Source: Burkholderia lata
GTDB taxonomy: Bacteria; Pseudomonadota; Gammaproteobacteria; Burkholderiales; Burkholderiaceae
Direction: 5' to 3'
Assembly: GCF_000012945.1 (NCBI RefSeq)
Contig: NC_007510.1
Span: 2,108,001 to 2,172,000, forward strand
Length of the DNA: 64,000 nucleotides
A model generated the notes under the pieces. That model did not search any database. It was not told the DNA's origin and saw only the letters and a list, made by a program, of their open reading frames with translations. The position numbers and the translations under genes are program-made. Each line of letters opens with the position of its first letter. Position 1 is the stretch's first letter. This document shows, one piece after another, positions 1-8,387 of this stretch.

Positions 1-2072
1 GGCGAGCGCAGCGAGAAGATCCGGAAACCCTTCGTGTGCGGGTGGATCTTCAGGTTCAGCGTTTCGTCGCGCAGGCTGATCGGGCCGTCGACGTTGATCA
101 GCGCGTCGTCCGTATCAAGCGCGAAGACCTTCGGGTCGAGAATGCCGTTGGTCGCGACGAAGTCGATCGCCGCGCAGTTGATCTTCACGTCGTTGTTGCC
201 GAACAGCTTCTCGTAGACGACGTTCGCGACGTTCAGCCCCGCCGCTTCCATCAGCAGGCGGCTGATGCGGCCGTCCGTCACGAGTGCCTTCACTTCGCCG
301 GTCGACGTCGCGGCCAGCGCGGCCGGCGAGTTGCCGGTCGCCGACAGCGACGCATCGCCGTTGATCTCGCCGAGCGCCGACTGCATGACCTTCTGCGCCG
401 GGAACAGCTGCTTGAGCTTCAGGTGCCGCGCCGCCACCGTGAAGCGGCCCTTCAGCGGCGCACCGCTGCCGTCGAGATGCGCGGTCGTTGCGAGTGTGCC
501 GCCCGCGACACCGAACTGCAGCGGCTCGAGCGACAGCACGCCGTCCGTCATCACGATGTGCGTGTACAGGTTGGTGATCGGCAGGTCCGAACTCTTGACC
601 AGCTTGCGGCCCGTGAACTTGACGTCCGCGTCGAGTGCGCGCCAGCGGTCGGTGCGGAACGTCTCGACCGGCAGCACGCGGCTCGACGGCTGTTTCGTCG
701 TGTCGCCGCGCTTGGCTTTGCTCGCGGCCGTATCCGCGCCGATCACCGGCGCGAGATCGGAGAACTGCAGCAGGTTCGACACGAGCTCGCCCGACAGCTT
801 CGGCCGCGGCTCGCGCTGCTCGTAGGCAAGCGTGCCGCCGAGATCGCTGCCGCCGACGCGGCCGTTGAAGTTCTCGTAGCGGAACGTGCTGGCCTTGCGC
901 TTGAAGTTGCCGATCAGCCGGCCTTCCGTCGCGTAAGGCGGCGTATCGGGCAGCGTGATGCCGGTCAGCTGGTAAAGGTGCGACATCGACGTGCCCTGCA
1001 ACCACAGCCGCAGGTCGATGGCCGCGAGATGCATCGGATCGGTCAGCGTGCCGACGATCGCGAGCCGCGTGTCGCCGGCCTTCACATCGGCCTGCAACGG
1101 GAACGGCTGCGACGCGTCCTGGATCGCGAGCACACCTCCCAGCTTGCCGGTGCCGCTGATCGGTACATTCTTGTAGCGGCCGTCGACTTTCAGCCCGAAC
1201 GCATAGGTCGGGCCGGACGGCTTCGCGGGCGCCGCGACGCTGCTTGCGCCGCTTGCACCAGACGCGGCAGCAGCCGATGCCGAAGCGGTGGACGAAGAAG
1301 ACGAAGCCGACACCACGGCAGACGCGGCCGAAGCCCCCGTTGCCGACGCCGCACTCGCAGCCTGCGCAGCGGAAGCGCTCGACGCGGCCTCCGCGTTGGC
1401 CTTCGCGCTCAACTGCGCAGCACCGTGCTTGCCGACACGCTGCGCCGATGCCGCGCGCGACGTCTGCTCCTGCTCCTTCAGCACGTCGCCGAGCGGAATC
1501 GGCTGCCCGAGCGTATCGATCGCGACGCTCAGGTCGGCCTTCGTGATTGCGTCGCGATACGTGACGGTGCCCTTCGCGAAGCCGAAGCTGTCGAGCCGCA
1601 CCTTCCACGGCGACGGCTGCGACGATTGCTTGAACTGGAAGGTCCACGTGTTGCGGCCGTCGGCCAGCCGCTCGAGATCGACGGCCGGATTCACGACGTC
1701 GATCGACGGAATCACGATTTCATGCGCGAGCAGCGGCAGGATCGCGAGATCGAAGTGCGCAGCATCGAGCGTGACGAACTTGGGTGTCTTCGCCCAGTCG
1801 GGGTTGCCGATCTCGAGCTGCGTGGCCGTCAAGCTCGGCCAGGGCACCCAGGCGCGCCAGCCAGTTTCGCCGTCGGGGCGGCGCCAGCCGACCTTCAGGT
1901 CGCCGTTGATCGCGAACGGGCGGCCGAGTGCGGCCGTGACCTGTTCGTTGACCCACGGCTTCGCGCGATTCCAGTCGAAGGCGAAGAGAAAGACGCCGGC
2001 CGCCGCGATGAGCACCGCGACGATACCGACGATCCATGCAGCCGATTTGCCGATGGCTCGGGTTAGCGTCAT
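1..2072 (-). CDS. AsmA family protein (C-terminus cut by window edge)
   Basis: AsmA-type proteins are anchored in the inner membrane by one N-terminal helix and project a long lipid-transfer-like periplasmic domain; the family is tied to outer-membrane lipid and protein homeostasis. The frame opens with an ATG at 2072 and runs off base 1 without a stop, so about 690 residues are visible. Residues about 10-32 form a hydrophobic anchor, followed by the family pattern FDWNRAKPWVNEQ near residues 31-43 and AsmA repeats. A low-complexity Ala/Ser/Lys stretch lies at about residues 200-276 (DNA about 1244-1470), between AsmA blocks. The upstream neighbour fetA is divergent. Membership in AsmA is clear; the exact subfamily is not. 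Confidence 0.85.
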   Translation of the reverse strand, partial: MTLTRAIGKSAAWIVGIVAVLIAAAGVFLFAFDWNRAKPWVNEQVTAALGRPFAINGDLKVGWRRPDGETGWRAWVPWPSLTATQLEIGNPDWAKTPKFVTLDAAHFDLAILPLLAHEIVIPSIDVVNPAVDLERLADGRNTWTFQFKQSSQPSPWKVRLDSFGFAKGTVTYRDAITKADLSVAIDTLGQPIPLGDVLKEQEQTSRAASAQRVGKHGAAQLSAKANAEAASSASAAQAASAASATGASAASAVVSASSSSSTASASAAAASGASGASSVAAPAKPSGPTYAFGLKVDGRYKNVPISGTGKLGGVLAIQDASQPFPLQADVKAGDTRLAIVGTLTDPMHLAAIDLRLWLQGTSMSHLYQLTGITLPDTPPYATEGRLIGNFKRKASTFRYENFNGRVGGSDLGGTLAYEQREPRPKLSGELVSNLLQFSDLAPVIGADTAASKAKRGDTTKQPSSRVLPVETFRTDRWRALDADVKFTGRKLVKSSDLPITNLYTHIVMTDGVLSLEPLQFGVAGGTLATTAHLDGSGAPLKGRFTVAARHLKLKQLFPAQKVMQSALGEINGDASLSATGNSPAALAATSTGEVKALVTDGRISRLLMEAAGLNVANVVYEKLFGNNDVKINCAAIDFVATNGILDPKVFALDTDDALINVDGPISLRDETLNLKIHPHTKGFRIFSLRS

Positions 2073-2224
2073 GGCGGTTCCGTTGTTGTTCTGAAATGTA
2101 GCCGCACCATGCCGGGCCGCGTGCGTGGACGAACGGCGCACGACACCCGCGGCTTTTCAATCGGTATTATGACGCACGCCATGGTGACGTTTCGGCGCCA
2201 TTAACGCTTTTTTTCATTTGTGAC

Positions 2225-2926
2225 ATGACAGCCCCCACCGGCCTCATCGATGCAGAGCGCATCACGCGTCGCGATGCCAGCAGCGGCAAGACCCTGCTCG
2301 CCCCGACCGATTTCACCCTCGCTGCGGGATCGCGAATTGCTATCACCGGGCCATCCGGGTCGGGCAAGAGCGTGCTGCTGCGCGCGCTCGCGCTGCTCGA
2401 TCCGCTCGACGGCGGCCACATCCTGTGGCGCGGCAACCGGATCCGGCGCAATGCGATCCCGCGTTACCGGCGCAGCGTCGCCTATGTACGCCAACGCCCC
2501 GCGCAGATGGACGGCACCGTCGAATCGCAGTTGCGCTATCCGTATTCGCTCGCGATCTATCGCGACGTTGCGTTCGATCGCGCGCGCGCCGAAGCGCTCG
2601 CCGCGCAGGCCGGCCGCGGCCCCGACTTTCTCGACAAGCGCGCAAGCGACCTGTCGGGCGGCGAAGCACAGATCGCCGCGCTACTACGCGTGCTGCAACT
2701 CGATCCCGATGTATTGCTGCTCGACGAGCCGACGTCCGCGCTTGACCCCGAATCGGCGCGCGCGATCGAGGCGCTCGTCGGCGCATGGTTCGACGCGGCG
2801 CCCGACGCCCGCGCGTACATGTGGATCTCGCACGATCCGGCCCAGGCCGCGCGGATCGGCACGATGCGGCTCGTGATGCAGGCCGGCGTGATGCACGTTG
2901 CCAAGCCGACGGAGGCAACGCAATGA
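2225..2926 (+). CDS. fetA: ABC transporter ATP-binding protein, FetA-like
   Basis: ATPase subunit of a two-gene ABC exporter. The closest named model is E. coli FetA(YbbL)-FetB(YbbM), linked to iron export and oxidative-stress resistance. The 233-residue protein has Walker A GPSGSGKS at residues 42-49, a Q-loop region with VRQRP near 88-92, the ABC signature LSGGE at 143-147, and Walker B VLLLDEPT at 163-170, followed by the D-loop SALDPE. Its stop codon overlaps the start of the permease gene as ATGA, indicating translational coupling. The start at 2225 has no clear Shine-Dalgarno sequence. The iron substrate is inferred from the family and from the type of permease, not shown here. Confidence 0.8.
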   Translation: MTAPTGLIDAERITRRDASSGKTLLAPTDFTLAAGSRIAITGPSGSGKSVLLRALALLDPLDGGHILWRGNRIRRNAIPRYRRSVAYVRQRPAQMDGTVESQLRYPYSLAIYRDVAFDRARAEALAAQAGRGPDFLDKRASDLSGGEAQIAALLRVLQLDPDVLLLDEPTSALDPESARAIEALVGAWFDAAPDARAYMWISHDPAQAARIGTMRLVMQAGVMHVAKPTEATQ

Positions 2927-3726
2927 GCCCCACACTGCAGGACCTGAGCCTCGTCGACGTCGGCATCGCCGCCGCGCTCGTCGCGGTCAACGGCGCGATC
3001 TCGATGGCCCTGTCGCTCGGCCTCGGCCGCAAGCTCGCGCTCGCGGCCGTGCGCACCGTCGTGCAGTTGCTCGCGATCGGCTACGTGCTCGGCTGGGTAT
3101 TCGGCCATCCTCACTGGTACGTCGTGCTGCCGCTCACCGCACTGATGACGCTGATCGCCGGTTTCGCCGGCGCGGGGCGCGGCAAGCGCACGTATCGCGG
3201 CCAGCGCATCGACAGCATTGCGTCGATCTGGTTCAGCAGCTGGTTCGTCGCGGCGGTCGGCCTGTTCGTCGTGATCCGCATCCATCCGTGGTACGCACCG
3301 CAATACGCGATTCCGATCCTCGGGATGATTCTCGGCAATACGCTCACGGGCGTGTCGCTCGGCGTCGAACGGATGATGGAAGAACTCACGGCGCGCCGCG
3401 ACCGTGTCGAGACCGCACTCGCGCTCGGCGCGACGCGCTGGGAAGCCGCGCAGGACGCCGCACGCCAGGCCGTGCGCGCCGGCATGCTGCCGACGCTGAA
3501 CCAGATGGCCGTCGTCGGCGTCGTGAGCCTGCCGGGGATGATGACGGGCCAGGTGCTGGCCGGCCAATCGCCGCTGCAGGCCGTGCGTTACCAGATCGTG
3601 ATCATGTTCCTGATTGCCGCGGCCTCCGCGCTCGGCACGGTCGGCGCGGTGCTGATGACCTATCGCCGGCTGTTCTCGCCCGATCACCGCTTTCTCGCAG
3701 CGCGGCTCGAAGAACGCGCGCACTGA
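2923..3726 (+). CDS. fetB: ABC transporter permease, FetB/YbbM-like (UPF0014)
   Basis: Integral membrane partner of the preceding ATPase, 267 residues with about seven hydrophobic segments. UPF0014-type features are visible: GNTLTGVSLGVERMMEEL in the middle, a charged stretch with ALGATRWEAAQDAARQAVR, and VVSLPGMMTGQVLAG, which is the conserved core of the FetB family. The start ATG at 2923 overlaps the fetA stop by 4 bases, so the two are one transcription unit. The length fits the family (about 260 residues). Export of iron is inferred from homology to E. coli FetAB. A hairpin at 3738-3760 follows the stop and probably ends the operon. Confidence 0.8.
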   Translation: MSPTLQDLSLVDVGIAAALVAVNGAISMALSLGLGRKLALAAVRTVVQLLAIGYVLGWVFGHPHWYVVLPLTALMTLIAGFAGAGRGKRTYRGQRIDSIASIWFSSWFVAAVGLFVVIRIHPWYAPQYAIPILGMILGNTLTGVSLGVERMMEELTARRDRVETALALGATRWEAAQDAARQAVRAGMLPTLNQMAVVGVVSLPGMMTGQVLAGQSPLQAVRYQIVIMFLIAAASALGTVGAVLMTYRRLFSPDHRFLAARLEERAH

Positions 3727-3737
3727 CATGCCGCGTC

Positions 3738-3760
3738 ACCGCGCGATGCATTCGCGCGGT
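3738..3760. terminator. hairpin between convergent fetB and lysozyme-inhibitor gene
   Basis: Perfect 9-bp arms ACCGCGCGA (3738-3746) and TCGCGCGGT (3752-3760) around a TGCAT loop lie in the 41-base gap between two convergent stops. There is no U-run on either side, so this is a terminator-like or 3'-end-stabilising hairpin rather than a canonical intrinsic terminator. Confidence 0.5.
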
Positions 3761-3767
3761 TCGCCAG

Positions 3768-4241
3768 TCAGCGCACGCTGCGGCGCTTGCCGAGCGCCTG
3801 CCGCAACGCGGCCGCGATGTCCGCGTCCGGCGCGAGCCCTTCGACCGACGCGACGAGCCGCACCGCGCGCGGCGTCGTCACATAGGCCTGCGCGCCGACG
3901 TAGCCGCCGCTGCCGGCCGAGCGCGTCGTCACGACGAGCGCCTGCGGCGCGCGTGCACCGAGGTCGGCCGTGAATGTATCGGTGACCGTACCATCACGCG
4001 CATGCAGCACGCCCGTCACGTAATCGTCGGCATCGAAGCCGGGGGCGGCATGCGCGGTCGAATACACGCGCACCGCGTAGCTGCCGGTCGAGCACGGTTC
4101 GAGCGCCCCGCTCGACACGACTGCCACCTGCTGCCGCGACGGCAGCTCGACTTTTTTCACGAAACCGCAGTCGTCGGCCGCGTGCGCGTGCGCGGCGACG
4201 AATGCAATGGCACACAGCAACGCGCGCATTCGGCATTTCAT
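3768..4241 (-). CDS. secreted protein, probable PliI-family inhibitor of I-type lysozyme
   Basis: A 157-residue protein with a signal peptide of about 21 residues ending HAHA-AD. The mature part begins DDCGFVKKVELPSRQQVAVV and contains STGSYAVRVYS, resembling the S-G-x-Y type loop of periplasmic lysozyme inhibitors. Two cysteines, one near the mature N-terminus and one just before STGSY, could form a disulfide. PliI proteins block invertebrate-type lysozyme in the periplasm, which would suit a bacterium that lives in or on invertebrates and protists. The assignment rests on recalled family similarity, not on an alignment. An inverted repeat at 4283-4307 lies just upstream. An alternative is a general secreted protein of unknown role. 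Confidence 0.55.
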   Translation of the reverse strand: MKCRMRALLCAIAFVAAHAHAADDCGFVKKVELPSRQQVAVVSSGALEPCSTGSYAVRVYSTAHAAPGFDADDYVTGVLHARDGTVTDTFTADLGARAPQALVVTTRSAGSGGYVGAQAYVTTPRAVRLVASVEGLAPDADIAAALRQALGKRRSVR

Positions 4242-4282
4242 CGGGATGTCGTGACAGGAAGGTGATGATGCGGGCGAGCATA

Positions 4283-4307
4283 GCGTGACATTCGCATGAC
4301 GTCACGC
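4283..4307. promoter_or_regulatory. inverted repeat upstream of the lysozyme-inhibitor gene
   Basis: Arms GCGTGAC (4283-4289) and GTCACGC (4301-4307) with an 11-base spacer lie 42 bases upstream of the minus-strand start at 4241. The spacing suits an operator for a dimeric regulator, but none is identified. Confidence 0.3.
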
Positions 4308-4495
4308 GGTCCACCACGCGACGGTGCTGCACGTCGAACGGCTGCTGCCGTGCCGTTGCAGCAACACGGTTCCGTGCTGCTGATCGCGAGAAGGCACCAT
4401 GACGGCGACACGATACGATCACGTGCCGCCGGGCCCGCCCGCGCGTCGAATCCGTTGCGCGCGCACCGGCTCCGACGCCGGTCCGCGCGCGCCGC

Positions 4496-5047
4496 TCAGC
4501 GCTTGATCGACACCGTCACCTTCGAGCCATCGCTCATCGTGACGGACTTCGACCCGCCGTTGGTCGGGATCGACACCCACTTCACCTGGCTCACCGACAC
4601 GACGTCCGGACACTGCAGCGACTTGCCGCCGGCCGTCACGCTGCGCGTGCCCTTCGGCGCGGCCGCCTGGAAGCTCATCTGCACGTTGGCGATCCCCTTC
4701 GCGTCGATCGACGGCGCAAGCCGCACCTGGGTCTGGCGCACCATCGCGCCGTTCTCGTCGCGCGGCAGGCTGTCGGCGTTCGGGCACCCGTCGGGCATCG
4801 CGACCGCACCGCTCGGCGGCACCGACTTCCAGTTGAAGTCGTCCGTCTCGCCCGAGCGGATCTTGCGGGTCTCCTGCGTATTGCCGAAGGTCTTCGAATC
4901 GACCTTGACGGTGTATTCGAGCTGTCCGGTACCGCCGCCTTTCAGGCTGCCCTTGACCGGCGGCGCCGCGAATACGCTCGCGCTGACGCACGCCGCCGCG
5001 AACACGACCGACCACGATGCGGCGACTGACAAGCTGCGTTGGCTCAT
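4496..5047 (-). CDS. secreted DUF6013-type protein
   Basis: A 183-residue protein with a clear signal peptide (hydrophobic stretch about residues 8-26, cleavage near VFAA-PP). The mature domain is rich in Ser, Thr and Gly and carries two cysteines (PDGCPNADS and SLQCPDVV) that could pair. It resembles the small exported DUF6013 proteins seen in Burkholderia, whose function is unknown. The ATG at 5047 is chosen over longer in-frame starts because an excellent Shine-Dalgarno sequence AAGGAGGT lies at 5052-5059, 4 bases before it. It has its own transcription unit. Family recognition is from memory and moderate; the secreted nature is well supported. Confidence 0.65.
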   Translation of the reverse strand: MSQRSLSVAASWSVVFAAACVSASVFAAPPVKGSLKGGGTGQLEYTVKVDSKTFGNTQETRKIRSGETDDFNWKSVPPSGAVAMPDGCPNADSLPRDENGAMVRQTQVRLAPSIDAKGIANVQMSFQAAAPKGTRSVTAGGKSLQCPDVVSVSQVKWVSIPTNGGSKSVTMSDGSKVTVSIKR

Positions 5048-5051
5048 GCTG

Positions 5052-5059
5052 ACCTCCTT
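5052..5059 (-). promoter_or_regulatory. strong ribosome-binding site deciding the DUF6013-type start
   Basis: AAGGAGGT read on the minus strand, 4 bases upstream of the ATG at 5047. It is a perfect 8-base anti-Shine-Dalgarno match and excludes the longer starts further upstream. Confidence 0.75.
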
Positions 5060-5206
5060 GGTATGCGGCGGCACGCGCGTGCCGCGCGGTTTTCGATGCA
5101 TGATGCGCTGCCAGTCTACCGCCAAGCGGCATGCAATGTGCCGCAAACGCATCGGGTGTTACCCCGCTTGCGTTCGCGGCACCGCAACCTTACGCGCGAT
5201 GCCGGC

Positions 5207-6223
5207 TCAGAAGCCGCTCAGCACGAGCTTGCCGATCGAACGCCCGGCCTCGAGCAACTGGTGCGCGCGCCGCACGTTCGCGGCATTGATCGTGCCGAGC
5301 TGCTCGCCGAGCGTGGTGCGCAGCGTGCCGCCATCGACGAGCCGCGCGACTTCGCCGAGGATCCGGTGCTGCTCGATCATGTCCGGCGTCTCGAACATTG
5401 CACGCGTAAACATGAATTCCCAGTGAAACGCGGCACTCTTCGCCTTCAGCAGTTCGACCGGCACCGGCTTGTCGTTCTCGACGATCGTGCAAATGCCGCC
5501 CTGCGGCCGGATTACCTCCGCTGCGGCAGGAAAGTGACGATCCGTGTCGTTGAAAATCAGCACGTAGTCGACGTTCGGATGCCCGGCCTCGCGCAACTGC
5601 GCAGGCAGGTCGCCGAAATGGTCGACCACCGCGTCGGCACCCAGCGAGCGCACCCAGTCGGCCGACGCCGGCCGCGACGCGGTGGCGATCACGTGCAGCT
5701 TGCCGAGCGTCTTCGCGAGCTGGATCGCGATCGAGCCCACGCCACCCGCGCCGCCGATGATCAGCACCGACTTGCCGGCGTCCGCGCCCTGCGGCGACAC
5801 GTGCAGCCGGTCGAACAGCGCTTCCCACGCGGTCAGCGCCGTGAGCGGCAGCGCGGCGGCGGCGGCGAAATCGAGCGTGCGCGGCTTCAGCGCGGCGATC
5901 CGCTCGTCGACCGTATGAAATTCGCTGTTCGCACCCGGCCGCGTGATGCTGCCCGCGTAGAACACCTCGTCGCCGGGCCGGAACAGCGTCACGTCGGCGC
6001 CGACCGCGACCACCGTGCCGGCCGCATCCCAGCCGAGCACGCGCGGCGTGTCCTCGACCTGCGGCTTCGGCGCGCGCACCTTGAAGTCCACCGGGTTCAC
6101 GGAAATCGCCTCGACCTTCACGAGCAGGTCGCGCGGGCCCGGCACAGGCTGCGGCAGCTCCACGTCGAGCAGCGCTTGCGGGTCGTCGATCGGCAGATAA
6201 CGGGTCAGTCCAACGGCTTTCAT
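5207..6223 (-). CDS. MDR-type zinc-binding alcohol dehydrogenase / quinone oxidoreductase-like protein
   Basis: A 338-residue medium-chain dehydrogenase/reductase. The N-terminal GroES-like half has EAISVNPVDFKVR, and the nucleotide-binding Rossmann motif is SVLIIGGAGGVGSIAIQLAK at about residues 153-172. The catalytic-zinc cysteine/histidine ligands of true alcohol dehydrogenases are not evident, so an NADPH-dependent quinone or enal reductase is more likely than an alcohol dehydrogenase. The ATG at 6223 is preferred over the adjacent GTG at 6226 because AAGGAG is 7 bases from the ATG. It is divergent from a LysR regulator that probably controls it through the palindrome at 6317-6333. The substrate is unknown. 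Confidence 0.8.
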   Translation of the reverse strand: MKAVGLTRYLPIDDPQALLDVELPQPVPGPRDLLVKVEAISVNPVDFKVRAPKPQVEDTPRVLGWDAAGTVVAVGADVTLFRPGDEVFYAGSITRPGANSEFHTVDERIAALKPRTLDFAAAAALPLTALTAWEALFDRLHVSPQGADAGKSVLIIGGAGGVGSIAIQLAKTLGKLHVIATASRPASADWVRSLGADAVVDHFGDLPAQLREAGHPNVDYVLIFNDTDRHFPAAAEVIRPQGGICTIVENDKPVPVELLKAKSAAFHWEFMFTRAMFETPDMIEQHRILGEVARLVDGGTLRTTLGEQLGTINAANVRRAHQLLEAGRSIGKLVLSGF

Positions 6224-6316
6224 CACGACACTCCTTCAGGAAATCCTGTGGGCCGCGGCGCAGCCCCATGAACGTCATCGTAAGCAACCCGATCATTCGA
6301 GAAAACCGCTATATTT

Positions 6317-6333
6317 CCTGAAACATTTTCAGG
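6317..6333. promoter_or_regulatory. palindromic operator candidate between MDR oxidoreductase and LysR genes
   Basis: CCTGAAA (6317-6323), CAT, TTTCAGG (6327-6333): perfect 7-bp arms in an AT-rich island, followed by a further half-like TTTTCAGAA. It ends 12 bases before the LysR start at 6346, which suits autorepression, and lies in the promoter region of the divergent oxidoreductase. Confidence 0.5.
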
Positions 6334-6345
6334 ATTTTCAGAATA

Positions 6346-7287
6346 ATGGCCTCCGATCCGATTCCGGCCCCCGACAAGCCGCTCGACCTGCTCGACGTCG
6401 CGCTGTTCGTGCGCGCGGCGCTGCTTGCGAACGTCACCGCGGCCGGGCGCGAGTTCGGCGTGTCGGCCGCGGTCGCGAGCGCACGCATCGCGCAGCTCGA
6501 GCGCCAGCTCGGTGCGCGGCTGCTGCACCGCACCACGCGCCGCATCAGCCTGACGCAGGACGGCGAAGTCTTCATGGCGCACGCCGATACGCTGCTGTCG
6601 GCCGCCGACGCCGCGCGCGCGTCGGTCGGCCACGGCCGCACCGAGCCGTATGGGCGGCTGAAGGTGTCGATGTCGTCGTCGTTCGGCCGTCAGCATGTCG
6701 CGCCGGTGATTCCCGCGTTCCTGCGCCGCTATCCGTCCGTATCACTCGACCTGCGGCTGTCGGACGAGATCGTCGACCTCGTCGACGACGGCTACGACGT
6801 CGCGATCCGCCTCGGCGCGCTGAAGGATTCGACGCTCGTCGCGCGCAAGCTCGCCGCAAACCGCCGCGTGCTGTGCTGCTCGCCCGCGTATCTCGCCGAA
6901 CACGGCACGCCGCGCCATCCGGCCGACCTCGCGCAGCACGAATGCGTGATCCTCGGCGACCAGCGCGACTGGTCGTTCACCACGCCGCAAGGCCCGCTCA
7001 CGGTGCGGGTCGGCGGCCGGCTCGTCGCGAGCAACGGCGAGGCGATCCGCGAAGCGCTCGTCGACGGCTTCGGGATCGCGATCAAGTCGACCTGGGACGT
7101 CGGCCCGCTGCTCGCGAGCGGCGCGCTCGTCACGGTGCTCGACGACTATCCGTTCGCGGAAGACATCGCGATCTGGGCCGTCTACCCGAGCCGCGCGCAC
7201 GTTCCGCTGAAGACGCTCGCCTTCATCGCGTTCATGGCCGAGCATTTCGGCGATCCACCGTACTGGGATCGCGCGGACGAGCCATGA
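6346..7287 (+). CDS. LysR family transcriptional regulator
   Basis: A 313-residue LysR-type regulator. The N-terminal winged helix-turn-helix covers about residues 10-70, with FGVSAAVASARIAQLERQLGARLLHRTTR as the recognition helix and linker. The effector-binding domain follows (VSLDLRLSDEIVDLVDDGYDVAIRLG), typical of the CrgA/YafC-like subgroup often found next to oxidoreductases or aldehyde-responsive genes. It is divergent from the MDR oxidoreductase at 5207-6223 with 122 bases between them, the usual arrangement of a LysR protein and its target. The inducer is unknown; regulation through the palindrome at 6317-6333 is inferred. Confidence 0.85.
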   Translation: MASDPIPAPDKPLDLLDVALFVRAALLANVTAAGREFGVSAAVASARIAQLERQLGARLLHRTTRRISLTQDGEVFMAHADTLLSAADAARASVGHGRTEPYGRLKVSMSSSFGRQHVAPVIPAFLRRYPSVSLDLRLSDEIVDLVDDGYDVAIRLGALKDSTLVARKLAANRRVLCCSPAYLAEHGTPRHPADLAQHECVILGDQRDWSFTTPQGPLTVRVGGRLVASNGEAIREALVDGFGIAIKSTWDVGPLLASGALVTVLDDYPFAEDIAIWAVYPSRAHVPLKTLAFIAFMAEHFGDPPYWDRADEP

Positions 7288-7344
7288 CCGCGGCGCCGCG
7301 CGCGGTTTCGCTTCGCCCCTGACCGCCGCGTGCGGCCAACCGGC

Positions 7345-7350
7345 TACAAT
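7345..7350 (+). promoter_or_regulatory. candidate -10 element upstream of serB
   Basis: TACAAT preceded by CGGC, 105 bases upstream of the serB start. No convincing -35 hexamer at 16-18 bases was found, so this is only a candidate. Confidence 0.3.
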
Positions 7351-7454
7351 GGCGCGTTCGCCACGCAAGGGCCCGACGCCGGACGGGGCCCGCATCGGCA
7401 GGCGGCTGCCCGTTGGCCGCATACGCATTTCATTCGCCTCCCAACCATCCCGTC

Positions 7455-8300
7455 ATGACCCACAACCTCGTCATCCAGAGTCTTGCGCCGCTGTCGGACG
7501 CCCATCACAAACCGCTGCTCGCGCTGTCGCGCGGCACCCGCATCGTGCAGACCGACGATCACGCGCTGCGGATCGACAACGCGAACCCGGCGCAGCGCCT
7601 CGATATCGATGCGTACTGCGGCACGCACGCGCTCGACTTCGCGTTCGTCGAGGCCGGCCTCTCGCTCGGCGATTTCGGGCTCGCCGTGATGGACATGGAT
7701 TCGACGCTGATCACGATCGAGTGCATCGACGAGATCGCCGATTTCTGCGGGCTGAAAACGCAGGTCGCCGAGATCACCGAAGCGTCGATGCGCGGCGAGA
7801 TCCGCGACTTCAACGAAAGCCTCACGCGCCGCGTCGCGCTGCTGGCCGGGCTCGACGCGCACGCGCTCGAACGCGTGTACGAGGAGCGGCTGCAACTGAC
7901 GCCGGGCGCCGAGAAAATGCTCGCCGGCGTGAAGGCTGCCGGCATGAAGACGCTGCTCGTGTCGGGCGGCTTCACGTTCTTCACCGAGCGACTGAAGACA
8001 CGCCTCGGCCTCGACTACGCGCATGCGAACACGCTCGAGATCGTCGACGGCAAGCTGACCGGCAAGGTGCTCGGCGAGATCGTGAACGCCGACGTGAAGG
8101 CGCGCCTGCTGCGCGAGACGTGCGCGTCGCTCGGCCTCGAGCCGCGCCGTGCGATCGCGATGGGCGACGGGTCGAACGACCTGAAGATGATGGCCGAAGC
8201 CGGGCTGTCGGTCGCGTACCACGCGAAGCCCGTCGTACGCGACGCGGCGACGGTCGCGTTCGATCATGTCGGCCTCGACGGGCTGCTGCGCCTGTTCTGA
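7455..8300 (+). CDS. serB: phosphoserine phosphatase
   Basis: Catalyses the last step of serine biosynthesis, dephosphorylating O-phospho-L-serine. The 281-residue HAD-family enzyme shows motif I DMDSTLITIE with nucleophile Asp80 and acid/base Asp82, motif II Ser170 in LLVSGGFTFF, and motif III GDGSNDLKMM at 237-246 for Mg2+ binding. The N-terminal about 75 residues are the variable domain seen in proteobacterial SerB. The ATG at 7455 (MTHNLV) is chosen on family length; an in-frame ATG at 7413 would add 14 residues that look unlike the family. It stands alone and is followed by a strong intrinsic terminator shared with the convergent metC-like gene. Confidence 0.95.
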   Translation: MTHNLVIQSLAPLSDAHHKPLLALSRGTRIVQTDDHALRIDNANPAQRLDIDAYCGTHALDFAFVEAGLSLGDFGLAVMDMDSTLITIECIDEIADFCGLKTQVAEITEASMRGEIRDFNESLTRRVALLAGLDAHALERVYEERLQLTPGAEKMLAGVKAAGMKTLLVSGGFTFFTERLKTRLGLDYAHANTLEIVDGKLTGKVLGEIVNADVKARLLRETCASLGLEPRRAIAMGDGSNDLKMMAEAGLSVAYHAKPVVRDAATVAFDHVGLDGLLRLF

Positions 8301-8320
8301 TCCTGCAGAATCCGAAATGA

Positions 8321-8363
8321 AAAACGCCGGTGCGATGCAACATCGCGCCGGCGTTTTGTTTTT
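8321..8363. terminator. bidirectional intrinsic terminator between serB and the metC-like gene
   Basis: Stem of 17 pairs: AAAACGCCGGTGCGATG (8321-8337), loop CAA, CATCGCGCCGGCGTTTT (8341-8357), with one G-U pair, followed by further T residues to 8363. The A-run at 8321-8324 provides the U-run for the minus strand. Confidence 0.9.
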
Positions 8364-8387
8364 CCGCGGAGCCTTCGCGGCCTGCGA

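Noticed and set aside
36..2066. 676-residue plus-strand open frame
   Set aside because: Antisense to the AsmA-family gene; Arg/Val/Asp-rich shadow without domain features.
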